Source: an uncultured Eggerthellaceae bacterium
GTDB lineage: Bacteria > Actinomycetota > Coriobacteriia > Coriobacteriales > Eggerthellaceae
Length of the DNA stretch: 42,642 bases
NCBI GenBank assembly: GCA_934648845.1
Contig: CAKUFS010000019.1
Span: 1-42,642, forward strand
Direction: 5' to 3'
Shown: positions 1-9,007 of the stretch, piece by piece
How positions within the stretch are numbered: the first letter of the stretch is position 1
How the letters are laid out: every line of letters begins with the position of its first letter
Translations under genes and position numbers: made by a program
Notes under the pieces: model-generated
What the model saw: the letters and a program-made list of their open reading frames with translations, nothing else
Database searches by the model: none
Told to the model about the DNA's origin: nothing

Positions 1-440
1 GCTGCCGCAAGCGCGCCGCTGCCGATGCCCGCGCCCGCCGCACCCGCGGCACTACTCGCGTCCGCGCCTGCACGCACGGCCTCGCGCCCGCACCACCAGC
101 CGCCGCACCGGCGCCCGGCAGTCCTCCCGCGCCCGTGCCGCCGTCCGCCGGCGTCGTGCCCGCAGCATCTGCCTGCCGCCCGTCGGCGTCGTGCCCGCAA
201 CAGTGCCAGCAGCCCCACGGCGTTCACGCCTGCGGCCGACACCTTCGCCGTAATGTGTTCCGTAAAGTCTAACGTTTCCCGCCAGCCCGGTGAGCGCAAA
301 TCGAGCAACGCACGTCAATTTTCGTCAATCATCCACGCTTGCAAACGCCTTCGTCAAGCTAAAAACGCTGTTCTCAAGCACCCAGCACCGTTCGTGCTCC
401 TCCCGAAAAACAATCCCTGTGAACAGCCTTTATAAAATTC
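1..440 (-). other. GC-rich edge, possible broken or partial gene
   Basis: Very GC-rich, low-complexity sequence running off the left edge. No frame gives a convincing complete protein. On the minus strand one frame reads LDFTEHITAKVSAAG and GLLALL, then an Ala/Gly-rich tail, but the Gly-Thr-Thr-Pro repeat peptides fall in two other frames. A 16-bp unit recurs at 149-164 and 184-199, a 35-bp period that shifts frame. It may be the start of an Ala/Gly/Pro-rich protein with frameshifts, or non-coding. The last ~100 bp are AT-rich and probably hold the promoter of the next gene. Confidence 0.25.
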
Positions 441-540
441 TCTTATAAACAATCAGCTATTCAATAAACCACTCGCCTGTTTTGCTCGCTAGAATGCGGG
501 TAGAGGTTTTATAGGACAGGAGAGTAGAGGGGGGTTTACC

Positions 541-2835
541 ATGGATGCAAGTGCCGAGAAACACCTGCATGTGACCGAAGGCCTTATGGGCCCGACGCAA
601 GACGATCCTACGGGTCGTAAATGGACATGGGAAGAAGATGGCTACACCGTAATTCGCTCGAATGCTCGTTCGGGCCCCGGTTGCCACGACAACTGCGGCA
701 TTCTGATGTACGTCAAAGACGGCGTTCTTGAAAAGATCGAGGGCGACCCCGAGAATCCGTACAACCAAGGTCGCCTTTGTCCGCGTTGTTTGGCATTCAA
801 GGAAATGCTGTATCACAAAGACAGGCTGAAGTACCCCATGAAGCGTGCCCGCGAAGATCGCGGTAAGAACACCTTCGAGCGCATCAGCTGGGAAGAAGCG
901 TACGATATTATCGAGCGCGAAATGAAGAAGGTCATTGACCAGTACGGTCCCGAGGCCATTTGGGTCACCCAGGGCACCGGCCGCGACATCAACGGCTACG
1001 GTCCGCTTATGGCTCAGTACTTCGGTACGCCGAACTACGGCACGGGCTTCCTTTCTGGCCAGGCTTGCTACGCACCGCGTATGTTCTCCACGGCTCTGAA
1101 GGCCGGCGGCCTGTTCATCTGCGACTACTCGCAGTACTTCGCCGATCGTTACGACAACCCCGAGTGGAAGCGTCCGGGCTGCATCCTGGTTTGGGGCAAC
1201 AACCCCATGGTTGCAAACTCCGACGGCACGCTGGGTCACTGGATTGTTGAGTGCATGAAGCGCGGCAGCAAGGTTATTGTTATGGACCCGAAGCTGACCT
1301 GGATTGCCGGCAAGGCCGACATCTGGTTGCAGGTTCGTCCGGGCACCGACTCCGCGTTGGCACTGGCTCTGTGCAACATCATCATCCAGGAAGGTCTGGA
1401 AGACAAGGAGTTCGTGAGCTGCTGGACCTACGGCTACGCCGAGTTCGCAGAGAACGTGAAGAAGTACACGGCTGAATTTGCAGCCGAGACCTGCGGCGTT
1501 GACATTGACCTGATCTACGATGCTGCTCGCATGATCGGCACCGCTGAGTCTTCCTGCCTGCAGTGGGGCGTTGCTATGGACCACACGTCCGAAGGCTTCA
1601 TCACCGGCATGGCATGCTTCGACCTTATGGCTTTGACCGGCAACTTCGAGAAGCCGGGCTCCATGGTTGCTGCCAACCCCGTTTGGGATATGTCGGTAAC
1701 CTGGCTGCCGCGTGAAAACGTGTGGCGTGCATGCTCCGAGCCGGTTGCTTGCCCCGAAAAGAAGATGAACTCCAAGTACAAGGCACTCAACGCCATTGCG
1801 GCTATCAGCCCCGATATGTTGCTTGAGGCCATGGAGACGGGCGAACCGTACCCCATCAAGGCAATGTTCATGCTTCAGAACAACGCCATTACCTGCATGG
1901 GCGCTCAGCCGCAACGTATTCTGCCGGCACTCCAGAAGATGGACTTCAACGTTGTTGTTGACCTGTTCCTGACGCCGACCGCTCTTGCTGCTGCCGATGT
2001 TTTGCTGCCGGCTGCCTGCTTCGCCGAGCGCATTGGCATTACGGGCCATCAGCCCTACGCTTTGGGCGCAATCGCTCAGGCCGTTGAGCCCTTGGGCGAG
2101 TGCAAGTCCGACCAGCGCATCATCTACGAAACCGGTTCTCGCTTCACCGACGAAGCTCACAAGCAGTGGGATGACGAGCAGGGCTTCTACGATTACTTGC
2201 TGCGCAAGACGGGTCTTACCTACGAGTCTTTGCGTGAGCGCACCTGGCTGTACCCTGAGTTCGACTACTACAAGTACAAGTCAGGCAAGCTGCGTCGCGA
2301 TGGCAAGCCGGGCTTTGCAACTTCCACGGGTCGCTACAACTTCTACTGCCCCGAGATGATTCACTTCGGACTGTCTCCGTTGGCAGAGTACGAAGAGCCG
2401 CCTGAGAGCCCCGTTTCTCAGCCCGAACTGGCCAAGAAGTACCCGCTTGTTCTTACGACGGGCGCCCGTATTTGGGTCTTCTTCCACTCCGAGCACAGGC
2501 AGAGCCCCTCGATGCGCAAGATTCATCCGTACCCGACGGTTATGATTCACCCCGAAACCGCTGCGAAGTACGGCATTGCTGATGGCGACTGGGTGGAGCT
2601 TGAGAACCAGTACGGTTCCTGCAAGCAGAAGGCCGAGCTTTCTATCCGCATCCGTAAGGACACGGTTTCCGCTGACCACGCATGGTGGTTCCCGGAGCGC
2701 GACCCCAACGACGGCACGCTGTTCGGCGTTATGGAATCGAACATCAACAAGCTTGTTCCTATGCGTCCTGGTAAGATTGGCCTGGGTGCATCGTACAAGT
2801 CGCAGTTGTGCAGCATCAAGAAGATTGAGGAGTGA
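541..2835 (+). CDS. molybdopterin-dependent oxidoreductase, DMSO reductase family catalytic subunit
   Basis: A 764-aa Mo/W-bisPGD enzyme. The N-terminus carries an Fe-S-type motif with Cys48, Cys52, Cys80 and Cys83. The usual first Cys of the CX2CX3CX27C pattern is Gly45, so the cluster may be altered or use Cys83. The molybdopterin domain follows, with Cys176 in GQACYAPR as a candidate metal ligand, and the C-terminal dinucleotide-binding domain begins near LVLTTGARIWVFFHSEHRQ. No twin-arginine signal is present, so it should be cytoplasmic. The start has a GAGGGGGG ribosome site about 7 nt upstream. A small Fe-S protein follows directly. Substrate is unknown; Coriobacteriia carry many members of this family, including catechol dehydroxylases, but those are longer and usually exported. 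Family assignment is secure, function is not. Confidence 0.9.
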   Translation: MDASAEKHLHVTEGLMGPTQDDPTGRKWTWEEDGYTVIRSNARSGPGCHDNCGILMYVKDGVLEKIEGDPENPYNQGRLCPRCLAFKEMLYHKDRLKYPMKRAREDRGKNTFERISWEEAYDIIEREMKKVIDQYGPEAIWVTQGTGRDINGYGPLMAQYFGTPNYGTGFLSGQACYAPRMFSTALKAGGLFICDYSQYFADRYDNPEWKRPGCILVWGNNPMVANSDGTLGHWIVECMKRGSKVIVMDPKLTWIAGKADIWLQVRPGTDSALALALCNIIIQEGLEDKEFVSCWTYGYAEFAENVKKYTAEFAAETCGVDIDLIYDAARMIGTAESSCLQWGVAMDHTSEGFITGMACFDLMALTGNFEKPGSMVAANPVWDMSVTWLPRENVWRACSEPVACPEKKMNSKYKALNAIAAISPDMLLEAMETGEPYPIKAMFMLQNNAITCMGAQPQRILPALQKMDFNVVVDLFLTPTALAAADVLLPAACFAERIGITGHQPYALGAIAQAVEPLGECKSDQRIIYETGSRFTDEAHKQWDDEQGFYDYLLRKTGLTYESLRERTWLYPEFDYYKYKSGKLRRDGKPGFATSTGRYNFYCPEMIHFGLSPLAEYEEPPESPVSQPELAKKYPLVLTTGARIWVFFHSEHRQSPSMRKIHPYPTVMIHPETAAKYGIADGDWVELENQYGSCKQKAELSIRIRKDTVSADHAWWFPERDPNDGTLFGVMESNINKLVPMRPGKIGLGASYKSQLCSIKKIEE

Positions 2836-2840
2836 TAAAG

Positions 2841-3173
2841 ATGAGAGAAGTTCTTGTCGTTGATTACGAATACTGCTCTGGCTGCCATACCTGCGAAATT
2901 GCCTGCCAGCAAGAGCATGGTCTTGAGCCTGATCAGTACGGCATCAAGCTGACCCAGATTGGCCCCGATGAAATTCGTCCGCGCAAGTGGCAGTTTGAAT
3001 TCATTCCCGTGCCCACCGACCGTTGCGATCTGTGCGCCACGCGTCAGGGCAAGGGCAAGCTGCCGTCCTGCGTGCAGCATTGCCAGGCTGGTTGCCTGTA
3101 CCTGAAGAAGCACGATGAGATCGGTGATCTTCTGGAGAAGAAGAAAGTTGCCGTTTTCACCCTGGGCCGTTAG
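2841..3173 (+). CDS. 4Fe-4S electron-transfer subunit of the molybdoenzyme
   Basis: A 110-aa ferredoxin-like protein. A first cluster motif CSGCHTCEIAC lies at residues 12-22. Later cysteines (CDLC, then Cys in PSCVQHCQAGC) would bind a second 4Fe-4S cluster. It resembles a shortened DmsB/NrfC-type subunit and presumably passes electrons to or from the upstream molybdoenzyme. The ATG at 2841 is preferred over the GTG at 2832 because GAGGAG lies 8 nt upstream and overlaps the end of the previous gene. The 5-bp gap to that gene indicates one operon. No membrane anchor gene is present, in keeping with a soluble two-subunit enzyme. Confidence 0.85.
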   Translation: MREVLVVDYEYCSGCHTCEIACQQEHGLEPDQYGIKLTQIGPDEIRPRKWQFEFIPVPTDRCDLCATRQGKGKLPSCVQHCQAGCLYLKKHDEIGDLLEKKKVAVFTLGR

Positions 3174-3267
3174 TCCGCGCGATTGACAGCCCGCTTGCTC
3201 AAGGGGGATTTGCAGATTAGTTGATTGACCTGCGTAGATGCTCCCCGAGCGAAAGCTTTACGTTTTG

Positions 3268-3305
3268 CGAAGCAGCTTGCCACCGTGCGGGCTGCTTCGT
3301 TTTTT
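3268..3305 (+). terminator. intrinsic terminator of the molybdoenzyme operon
   Basis: Nine-bp stem CGAAGCAGC/GCTGCTTCG followed by six T. It separates the enzyme operon from the LysR gene. Confidence 0.85.
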
Positions 3306-3447
3306 ATGCCCCGTATTCGCGGTTGCGCTCAAGCGGCACGTTCAAACGGTATAATGGATGGGTTCGAATGTTTGCAGGGGAGAGCAATTGGATTCGACAC
3401 GCTAAGAGGTAGACATTTTTGCGAATGCGCGGGTCGCGAGGTGGGGA

Positions 3448-4377
3448 ATGCGCATAGAAGTACTCAACGAGTTTTTGCTGCTGGCCGAAAGCTTGAGCTT
3501 CACCGAGACAGCGAAAAACGCTTATGTTTCCCAACCCGTATTGAGCGGCCACATTTCGAAACTCGAGCAGGAGCTGGGGGTAAAGCTTTTTGAGCGCGAC
3601 CGCCATTCGGTGAGCTTGACCGATGCGGGAAAGGTGTTTCTTCCCGATGCGCGCCGTATTTCCGAGGCGCATCAAACCGCGCTTGAGCATATTGCCCAAT
3701 ATAAGGATGGCATGTCTTCGCGCATCACGATTGGTTTTCTTCTAGGTTCGTTCGGCTCGTTTCTGCCGCTGGTGTGCAACCATTATCGCCGCGAGCATCC
3801 CGATGTTGAGTTCTGCTTCAGGGAGCTGGACATTGGCGAAGTACAATCAAAACTTAATTCGGGACAAATCGATATTGCGTTTACCTTGTTCACCAAGCAG
3901 AGTAGCAACGCGAAATTCGAACATCGAAGCTTGTACGAGGATCGCTACAAGTTGGCGGTGCCGCGTGGGCATCGTTTGGCGCGCCGCGAAATCATTTCTA
4001 TCGAGGATTTGAAATCCGAAGTTGTGTTGGCGCCCAAGCTCAACGCAACGCTTGGCATGGTTACGCAGACAAGCATCAAGCTGCGCAACGCCGGCGTGGA
4101 TGTGCGCAACGATGAACGCATTGCAGATGCTTCGGCTCTTATGTCAACCGTTGTTGCCAGCGGCCGTGTTGCCATGGCGCTTGACCATTTGGAAGTTTAT
4201 GGCGGCGATAACATCTGCTTCATTCCCTTCGAAGACGAAGGCTTAAGCTTGTGCGCGGGCATGACATGGATTAAAGGCACAAGCACGGAAATCGTGAAGC
4301 AATTTGCCGACTTTGTGGTCGCAGAAACGGCTGAATTTACGCGCGATGATTACCTGTCCCGCAAGGGCGAAAAATAA
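3448..4377 (+). CDS. LysR-family transcriptional regulator
   Basis: A 309-aa protein with an N-terminal winged HTH (residues 1-60, SFTETAKNAYVSQPVLSGHI and KLEQELGVKLFERD) and a C-terminal type 2 periplasmic-binding-like effector domain (SSRITIGFLLGSFGSFLPLV onward). Length is normal for the family. A GAGGTGGGG ribosome site precedes the ATG, and a consensus TATAAT at 3350-3355 is the likely -10. It probably controls the upstream molybdoenzyme operon or the downstream LuxR-type gene, whose coding sequence overlaps its 3' end. The inducing ligand cannot be read from the sequence. Confidence 0.9.
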   Translation: MRIEVLNEFLLLAESLSFTETAKNAYVSQPVLSGHISKLEQELGVKLFERDRHSVSLTDAGKVFLPDARRISEAHQTALEHIAQYKDGMSSRITIGFLLGSFGSFLPLVCNHYRREHPDVEFCFRELDIGEVQSKLNSGQIDIAFTLFTKQSSNAKFEHRSLYEDRYKLAVPRGHRLARREIISIEDLKSEVVLAPKLNATLGMVTQTSIKLRNAGVDVRNDERIADASALMSTVVASGRVAMALDHLEVYGGDNICFIPFEDEGLSLCAGMTWIKGTSTEIVKQFADFVVAETAEFTRDDYLSRKGEK

Positions 4378-5635
4378 GCTGATTATTGCGGGAGCGTGCC
4401 TTTCGGCGCCTTCCGTGGTGGTTGCTATTGTGGGGCCGTTTTTTGCGATCCCCTTCTTTCTGGTGTTTGCCGCGTGGTTTTTGCTTGGTTTTGGCCAGGC
4501 GTTTTTGGCCCAGTACTGGTGCGCGTTTTTCAGCCTGGTTCCCACGGGGCGCACCATGCGCAATATTGTTTTCGGCGGTATGGGCGGCACGGTTTGCTAC
4601 GGCGTTGCCGCTGGTCTGGGGCCAACGTGGGCAGGCTACAGCCTTGCTGCGCTGTTGCTGATTGCAGCGGTGGTTATTGCGTATTATTTGATGAACATCA
4701 TTCCGCCGGACACTATTCCTAATGTAAGTGAGTTCCATAGCTCTACGGGTGTGAATTTCCCGGCGTTTTTCTCGATTGCTTCGTGCGGCGCCGTGTATGG
4801 CTTCATGACGATTATTGCCTGCAGCCTGGGTCCCCTTGAGGCGCTTATTGGCGGTTGTTCAGGCATTTTCGGTGTTCTGCTTTCGTTTGTGTGGTACAAA
4901 CTGGGCGCGAAGGTGGAAATCGATATTGACATTGTGCAGCGCATTTCGTTGCCGCTGTTGGTGGCAAGCCTTCTTCTATCGGCGTTGTCCGAAGGCCCCT
5001 TGCGCATGTTCTTCATTTGCATTTCGCTTGCGGCGCTGGCGCACAATCAGATGTTCAACTGGTATTCCATTAGCATAGGGAACAAGGAATTCCGCATGCA
5101 TCCCATTCGCCGCTATGCGCGCCGCGCTATTCCGTGCTGGGTGGGCTTTTTCGCAGGTTGTTGCGTTGCGTATTACTGCGCCTTTAGGCTGCACCTGGAA
5201 GGCATGCCGTTTTTCTTCGTGGAAGCGGTGTTCGTGGTGGTTTTGGTCACGGCGTTTTCCGTTTACGGCGGCAACCAGTCTTCGCGCCGTGAGCAGCTCA
5301 ACGACTTGATTGATGTTGCAGGTCAAGCCGCTGTTGTGGTGGGTTCAAGCTTGAGCGCAGAAAAGAGCACGACCGATGCGTCGTCTGAAGTTACCAGCGA
5401 AAGTTACGCCGATCACTGCACGGCGGTGGCGGAAAAGTATTCGCTTACCCCGCGCGAGAGTGAAGTGTTCATGTGCCTGGCGCGTGGCCGCAACGCTGAA
5501 TACATTGCAAATCAACTGATGGTTTCGCCCGCTACGGTGAAATCTCACATCTATCATATTTACCAGAAGCTGGGTGTGAACTCGCAGCAACGCTTGATGG
5601 ACTTGGTCGAAGGCGGCGAGCTGCAGGAGCCCTAG
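4346..5635 (+). CDS. membrane LuxR-type regulator, N-terminally short
   Basis: About 429 aa: roughly ten predicted transmembrane helices (KLIIAGACLSAPSVVVAIVG through EAVFVVVLVTAFSVYGG), then a cytoplasmic linker and a C-terminal LuxR/GerE HTH (LTPRESEVFMCLARGRNAEY, then ATVKSHIYHIYQKLGVNSQQ). This MFS-like plus LuxR architecture is characteristic of Eggerthellaceae, where the membrane part usually has about 12 helices. Here the frame runs back into the LysR gene and about two N-terminal helices seem absent. The start is uncertain: ATG 4346 or TTG 4304, neither with a good ribosome site. It may be a truncated gene or one translationally coupled to LysR. Confidence 0.75.
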   Translation: MITCPARAKNKLIIAGACLSAPSVVVAIVGPFFAIPFFLVFAAWFLLGFGQAFLAQYWCAFFSLVPTGRTMRNIVFGGMGGTVCYGVAAGLGPTWAGYSLAALLLIAAVVIAYYLMNIIPPDTIPNVSEFHSSTGVNFPAFFSIASCGAVYGFMTIIACSLGPLEALIGGCSGIFGVLLSFVWYKLGAKVEIDIDIVQRISLPLLVASLLLSALSEGPLRMFFICISLAALAHNQMFNWYSISIGNKEFRMHPIRRYARRAIPCWVGFFAGCCVAYYCAFRLHLEGMPFFFVEAVFVVVLVTAFSVYGGNQSSRREQLNDLIDVAGQAAVVVGSSLSAEKSTTDASSEVTSESYADHCTAVAEKYSLTPRESEVFMCLARGRNAEYIANQLMVSPATVKSHIYHIYQKLGVNSQQRLMDLVEGGELQEP

Positions 5636-5656
5636 GGCGCCGGGCGCTTCGGCGCC
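5636..5656 (+). terminator. possible terminator after the LuxR gene
   Basis: Seven-bp stem GGCGCCG/CGGCGCC with a 7-nt loop directly after the stop codon, but no T tract. The next 225 bp to the dehydrogenase gene are GC-rich and show nothing clear. Confidence 0.35.
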
Positions 5657-5881
5657 TTCGCGTTGCGGGGGCGGGCTTCGGCGGGTGGTGCTGCGCCTCG
5701 TGCGTGCGCTGGCAGTGGCGTGCATTGCGCTCGCGCCGACCGCGGCGGTGGCGTCTGCCTTCGCCTCTTCGAGCGGCGGTGCGTTTCTCGCTTGCGTGAG
5801 CGTTGACGTTTCGTGCTGTGGTAGAATTCGGGCACGCAGACGGGCGGATCCGTTTGCAATCAGTCTAATCCAATATGTTCA

Positions 5882-7054
5882 ATGAAAGTGTGGCAGACAA
5901 TGGAAGACGTGCGCGTTGCAATTGTTGGCTTTGGCGGCATGGGAAGCCAATATGCAGAGATTATAGGGACCAATCAGATTCCCGGCTTGAATTTGGCGGG
6001 CATTTGCTGCAGAAACAAGCCAGGTCAAGAGACAATTCGTCGTTTGTATCCCGATGTTTCGATTTACGCCAACACCGATGAAATGTTTGCGCGCGATAGC
6101 GAATACGACGCCGTTTGCATTGTTACTCCGCACAGCACTCACGCTGAAATTGCTATTGAGTCGTTTCGTCGGGGCAAGCATGTTATGTGCGATAAGCCCG
6201 CGGCGGTGGATGTGAGCGAAGCGCGTCAAATGCTTGCCGCAAAACGTCCTGACACGGCTTATTCTATGCTGTACTGCACGCGTGAAAACCCTGCTTACGC
6301 AAAAGCAAAAGAGCTGGTGGAAAGCGGTTTTGTTGGTGAAGTTACCCGAGCGATCTGGGTTTGCAGCAATTGGTATCGAAGCCCCGCTTATCATCGTAGC
6401 TCTCGTTGGCGTAGTAGCTGGGCGGGCGAAAAGGGCGGCTTGCTTATCAATCAGTGCCAGCATTTTATTGATATTTGGCAGTGGATATTCGGCATGCCGA
6501 ACCGCATTAATGCTTCCGTCGATTTCGGAAAATTCAACGATTTTCTGGTGGATGACTGCGTTGATATGCGTTTGCTTTACCAGGGCGTGACTTCTCCGCA
6601 CCTTCGTGACCTGCGCGGAAGCATTTTGGCATCAAGTGGCGAAGCACCCGGCGTCAACCGCTTGGAGATTTGGGGACATAAAGGTCTGCTTACCGTTACG
6701 GATGGGAAAACCATTACGTTCGACCGCAATGTGCCTGATTCGAAAACCTTTGCGGAAACGAACACGGAAACGTTTGGCGTACCGGGGCGCGTAAGGGAAG
6801 AGATTCCTGTTGAGAAGGCCGACGACCAATATATTCTGCTGTTCAAGAACTTTTCCGATCACATACATTTCGGCACGCCGCTTATCGCGGATGGCGAAGA
6901 TGGTCTGAAGGGGTTAGAGATTGCGAACGCAGCGTATCTTTCCGCATGGAACGACACAACTATTACGTTGCCCGTTGATGAAGACGCTTACCTGCGTTTC
7001 CTCAATGATCGCATTGAGGAAGAGACGCAGAAGAAGGAAGCGCTCGCTCGGTAG
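5882..7054 (+). CDS. Gfo/Idh/MocA-family NAD(P)-dependent sugar dehydrogenase
   Basis: A 390-aa protein with an N-terminal Rossmann fold (VAIVGFGGMGSQYAEIIG near residues 11-28), the family motif CDKPAAVD (EKP-like) near residue 104, and a C-terminal substrate domain with GGLLINQCQHFIDIW, whose His is a candidate catalytic residue. It precedes a probable sialic-acid transporter and lyase. The sialic-acid-linked oxidoreductase YjhC/NanOx, which converts 2,7-anhydro-Neu5Ac, belongs to this superfamily, so that role is possible. The match is not specific, and inositol- or amino-sugar dehydrogenase activity is equally open. Start ambiguous: ATG 5882 or ATG 5900, which gives a more usual N-terminus. 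Confidence 0.8.
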   Translation: MKVWQTMEDVRVAIVGFGGMGSQYAEIIGTNQIPGLNLAGICCRNKPGQETIRRLYPDVSIYANTDEMFARDSEYDAVCIVTPHSTHAEIAIESFRRGKHVMCDKPAAVDVSEARQMLAAKRPDTAYSMLYCTRENPAYAKAKELVESGFVGEVTRAIWVCSNWYRSPAYHRSSRWRSSWAGEKGGLLINQCQHFIDIWQWIFGMPNRINASVDFGKFNDFLVDDCVDMRLLYQGVTSPHLRDLRGSILASSGEAPGVNRLEIWGHKGLLTVTDGKTITFDRNVPDSKTFAETNTETFGVPGRVREEIPVEKADDQYILLFKNFSDHIHFGTPLIADGEDGLKGLEIANAAYLSAWNDTTITLPVDEDAYLRFLNDRIEEETQKKEALAR

Positions 7055-7147
7055 CTTTTTTGCCGGCGTTTTCCCAATGAAAGCGAAGGAAGAGGACGGA
7101 CGGTATTCCGCTGTCTAACGCAGTATGAAGGGCGAAAGTTGTCAAGT

Positions 7148-7177
7148 GGGGCGCTCAACACAGCTTTTCTGCGCCCC
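7148..7177 (+). terminator. weak hairpin after the dehydrogenase gene
   Basis: Seven-bp stem GGGGCGC/GCGCCCC with a 16-nt loop and little T tract. It may end the dehydrogenase transcript. Confidence 0.35.
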
Positions 7178-7214
7178 TTATGTTCGATTTACGTTTGATT
7201 ACTGTGAGTTTTCA

Positions 7215-7243
7215 TTGAATAGACGACCGATTTCATTCATAAT
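7215..7243 (+). promoter_or_regulatory. candidate promoter of the ABC transporter operon
   Basis: TTGAAT, a 17-bp spacer, then CATAAT, about 80 bp upstream of the binding-protein start. Confidence 0.45.
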
Positions 7244-7323
7244 CAGTCATGTCATAAACACATGCCTTTATGTGTTTCAGCTCAGGTGTCAAGAAAGACG
7301 CCTACACGTCCAAAGGAGTTTCT

Positions 7324-8922
7324 ATGGTGAAGACTCAGGTTTCAAGGCGTACGTTCCTTGCGGGCTCTATGGTTTCCGCAGGCGCAATCGTGGCCGGGTT
7401 GTCCGCTTGCGGTTCTTCGAGCAGCTCTTCTGCTTCTGCTTCCGCTTCTGCTGCATTTGAGGGTGGCGGTACCATCACCGCTGGTATTGCTTACACGACT
7501 TCCAATGCCTACACTCCCGTTGGCGTAAGCGCTGCTGCCGTTATGGCTGCTTACTGCCACTGCTGCGAGGCTCTGTACGATCTTGATTACGCTAATGGCA
7601 ACGCTCCTTACGCTGCTTTGGCTGCAGGCGACCCGGTTAAGGTTTCCGATACCGAATACACCATTGACTTGCGCGCCGATGCTAAGTACTACGACGGTTC
7701 TGCGGTTACCGCGGCCGACGTGAAGAACGCCATTGAAGTTGAAATGGCAAACGACACCTATAAGTCCTTCCTGCTGTTCATCAAGGAAGTTCAGACCACC
7801 GATAAGGGTGTTAAGATCATCACGAACTATCCTGCTGAGGGTCTGCTGAAGCAGCGCTTGGCTTTGTGCCGTGTGTTCCCGGCTGCTACCGCTGCTGCTG
7901 ACCTTGACAAGGGTATCTTCCCGACCTCTGGTCCTTGGAAGATCACTGCTTGCAATTACGATAAGGGTGGCGCTGTTGAGTTCGAGCCCAACGACAAGTA
8001 CAACGGCTCCAAGATGCCCAAGGCAACCAAGATGCACTGGGATATTTTGAACGACGACACCACGCGTACCACGTACTTCACCGACAAGACTTCTCTTGCC
8101 ATGGAGCTTGTACCTGCTGCCAACATTGACCTGATCAAGAATGCTGGCGCTACGGTTGAAACGCTTGACTCCTTCGCACTGTGCTTCTTGCAGTTTAACA
8201 CCACGAAGGCTCCGTTCAACGATAAGCGCGTTCGCCAGGCTCTGTTCTATGCAATCGACATTGAGAAGCTTATCTCCAATCAGATGGCTGGCATGGCTGC
8301 TGCTCTGAAGAGCTTCCTGCCCGAGAGCTTCACGGGTTATCATCAGGCTTCCACCGTGTACACTTATGACCCCGAGAAGGCAAAGACCCTGTTGGCTGAA
8401 GCTGGCGCTTCCGATTTGAAGCTTGAGCTCATGGTGAACGATCGTTGGCCGAAGGACCTGGCTCCGCAAATCAAGGAGAACTGGGATGCCATCTTGGGCA
8501 CCGATGCTGTTACGCTGAACGTTTGCGAAGTCAACTGGGCAACCATGAACAACTCCGACGAAGCAACGTACGACGTGCTGCTGACCCCGGGCGATCCTTC
8601 TTGCTTCGGCAAGGACCCCGACCTGTTGCTGACTTGGTGGTATGGTGACAACATTTGGACGCGCAGCCGCACCTTCTGGGCCGAGAGCGATCCCGCGAAG
8701 TTCGAGGAAATGCAGACCTACCTGCAGGAGGCTCGTACGTCTACGGGCGACACCCAGCAGAAGGCTTGGAACAAGTGCTACGACCTTATTGCCGAGGAAG
8801 TGCCGCTGTATCCGCTGATGCACAAGTCCGTGTCCACTGCTTGGTGGCCTGAGAAGCTGCAGGGCTTCAAGCCGGTTTCTACCATTGGCCTGTACTTCTT
8901 GGATGCTGACGCTGCTAAATAG
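7324..8922 (+). CDS. ABC transporter substrate-binding lipoprotein, family 5 (SatA-like)
   Basis: A 532-aa extracellular solute-binding protein of the peptide/nickel type. The N-terminus has a twin-arginine motif (SRRTFLAG) and a lipobox (LSAC, Cys about residue 30) followed by a Ser/Ala linker, so it is an exported lipoprotein, possibly Tat-dependent. Conserved SBP_bac_5 features include NTTKAPFNDKRVRQALFYAI. The ATG at 7324 has AAGGAG 5 nt upstream. A hairpin then separates it from the permease genes, a common way to make more binding protein than channel. Most family 5 proteins bind peptides, but H. ducreyi SatA is a family 5 protein that binds sialic acid, and the neighbouring lyase, NagA, kinase and epimerase favour an amino sugar (inference). 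Confidence 0.88.
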   Translation: MVKTQVSRRTFLAGSMVSAGAIVAGLSACGSSSSSSASASASAAFEGGGTITAGIAYTTSNAYTPVGVSAAAVMAAYCHCCEALYDLDYANGNAPYAALAAGDPVKVSDTEYTIDLRADAKYYDGSAVTAADVKNAIEVEMANDTYKSFLLFIKEVQTTDKGVKIITNYPAEGLLKQRLALCRVFPAATAAADLDKGIFPTSGPWKITACNYDKGGAVEFEPNDKYNGSKMPKATKMHWDILNDDTTRTTYFTDKTSLAMELVPAANIDLIKNAGATVETLDSFALCFLQFNTTKAPFNDKRVRQALFYAIDIEKLISNQMAGMAAALKSFLPESFTGYHQASTVYTYDPEKAKTLLAEAGASDLKLELMVNDRWPKDLAPQIKENWDAILGTDAVTLNVCEVNWATMNNSDEATYDVLLTPGDPSCFGKDPDLLLTWWYGDNIWTRSRTFWAESDPAKFEEMQTYLQEARTSTGDTQQKAWNKCYDLIAEEVPLYPLMHKSVSTAWWPEKLQGFKPVSTIGLYFLDADAAK

Positions 8923-8967
8923 TTGCGGTTTGAACCACTGAATGTACGCTGGTAAGGCATAAAAACA

Positions 8968-9007
8968 AAGAAGGGAGACGGTGCTTTTGGGCACTGTCCC
9001 CCTTCTT
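8968..9007 (+). terminator. intra-operon hairpin between binding protein and permease
   Basis: A 17-bp stem with two non-Watson-Crick positions and a short T-rich loop, followed by a T-rich tail. Likely a leaky terminator that lowers expression of the permease and ATPase genes. Confidence 0.7.

Noticed and set aside
457..2160. Long minus-strand frame of 567 codons opposite the molybdoenzyme
   Set aside because: It is the shadow of a GC-rich gene with clear motifs and a good ribosome site on the plus strand; the translated product shows no family features.
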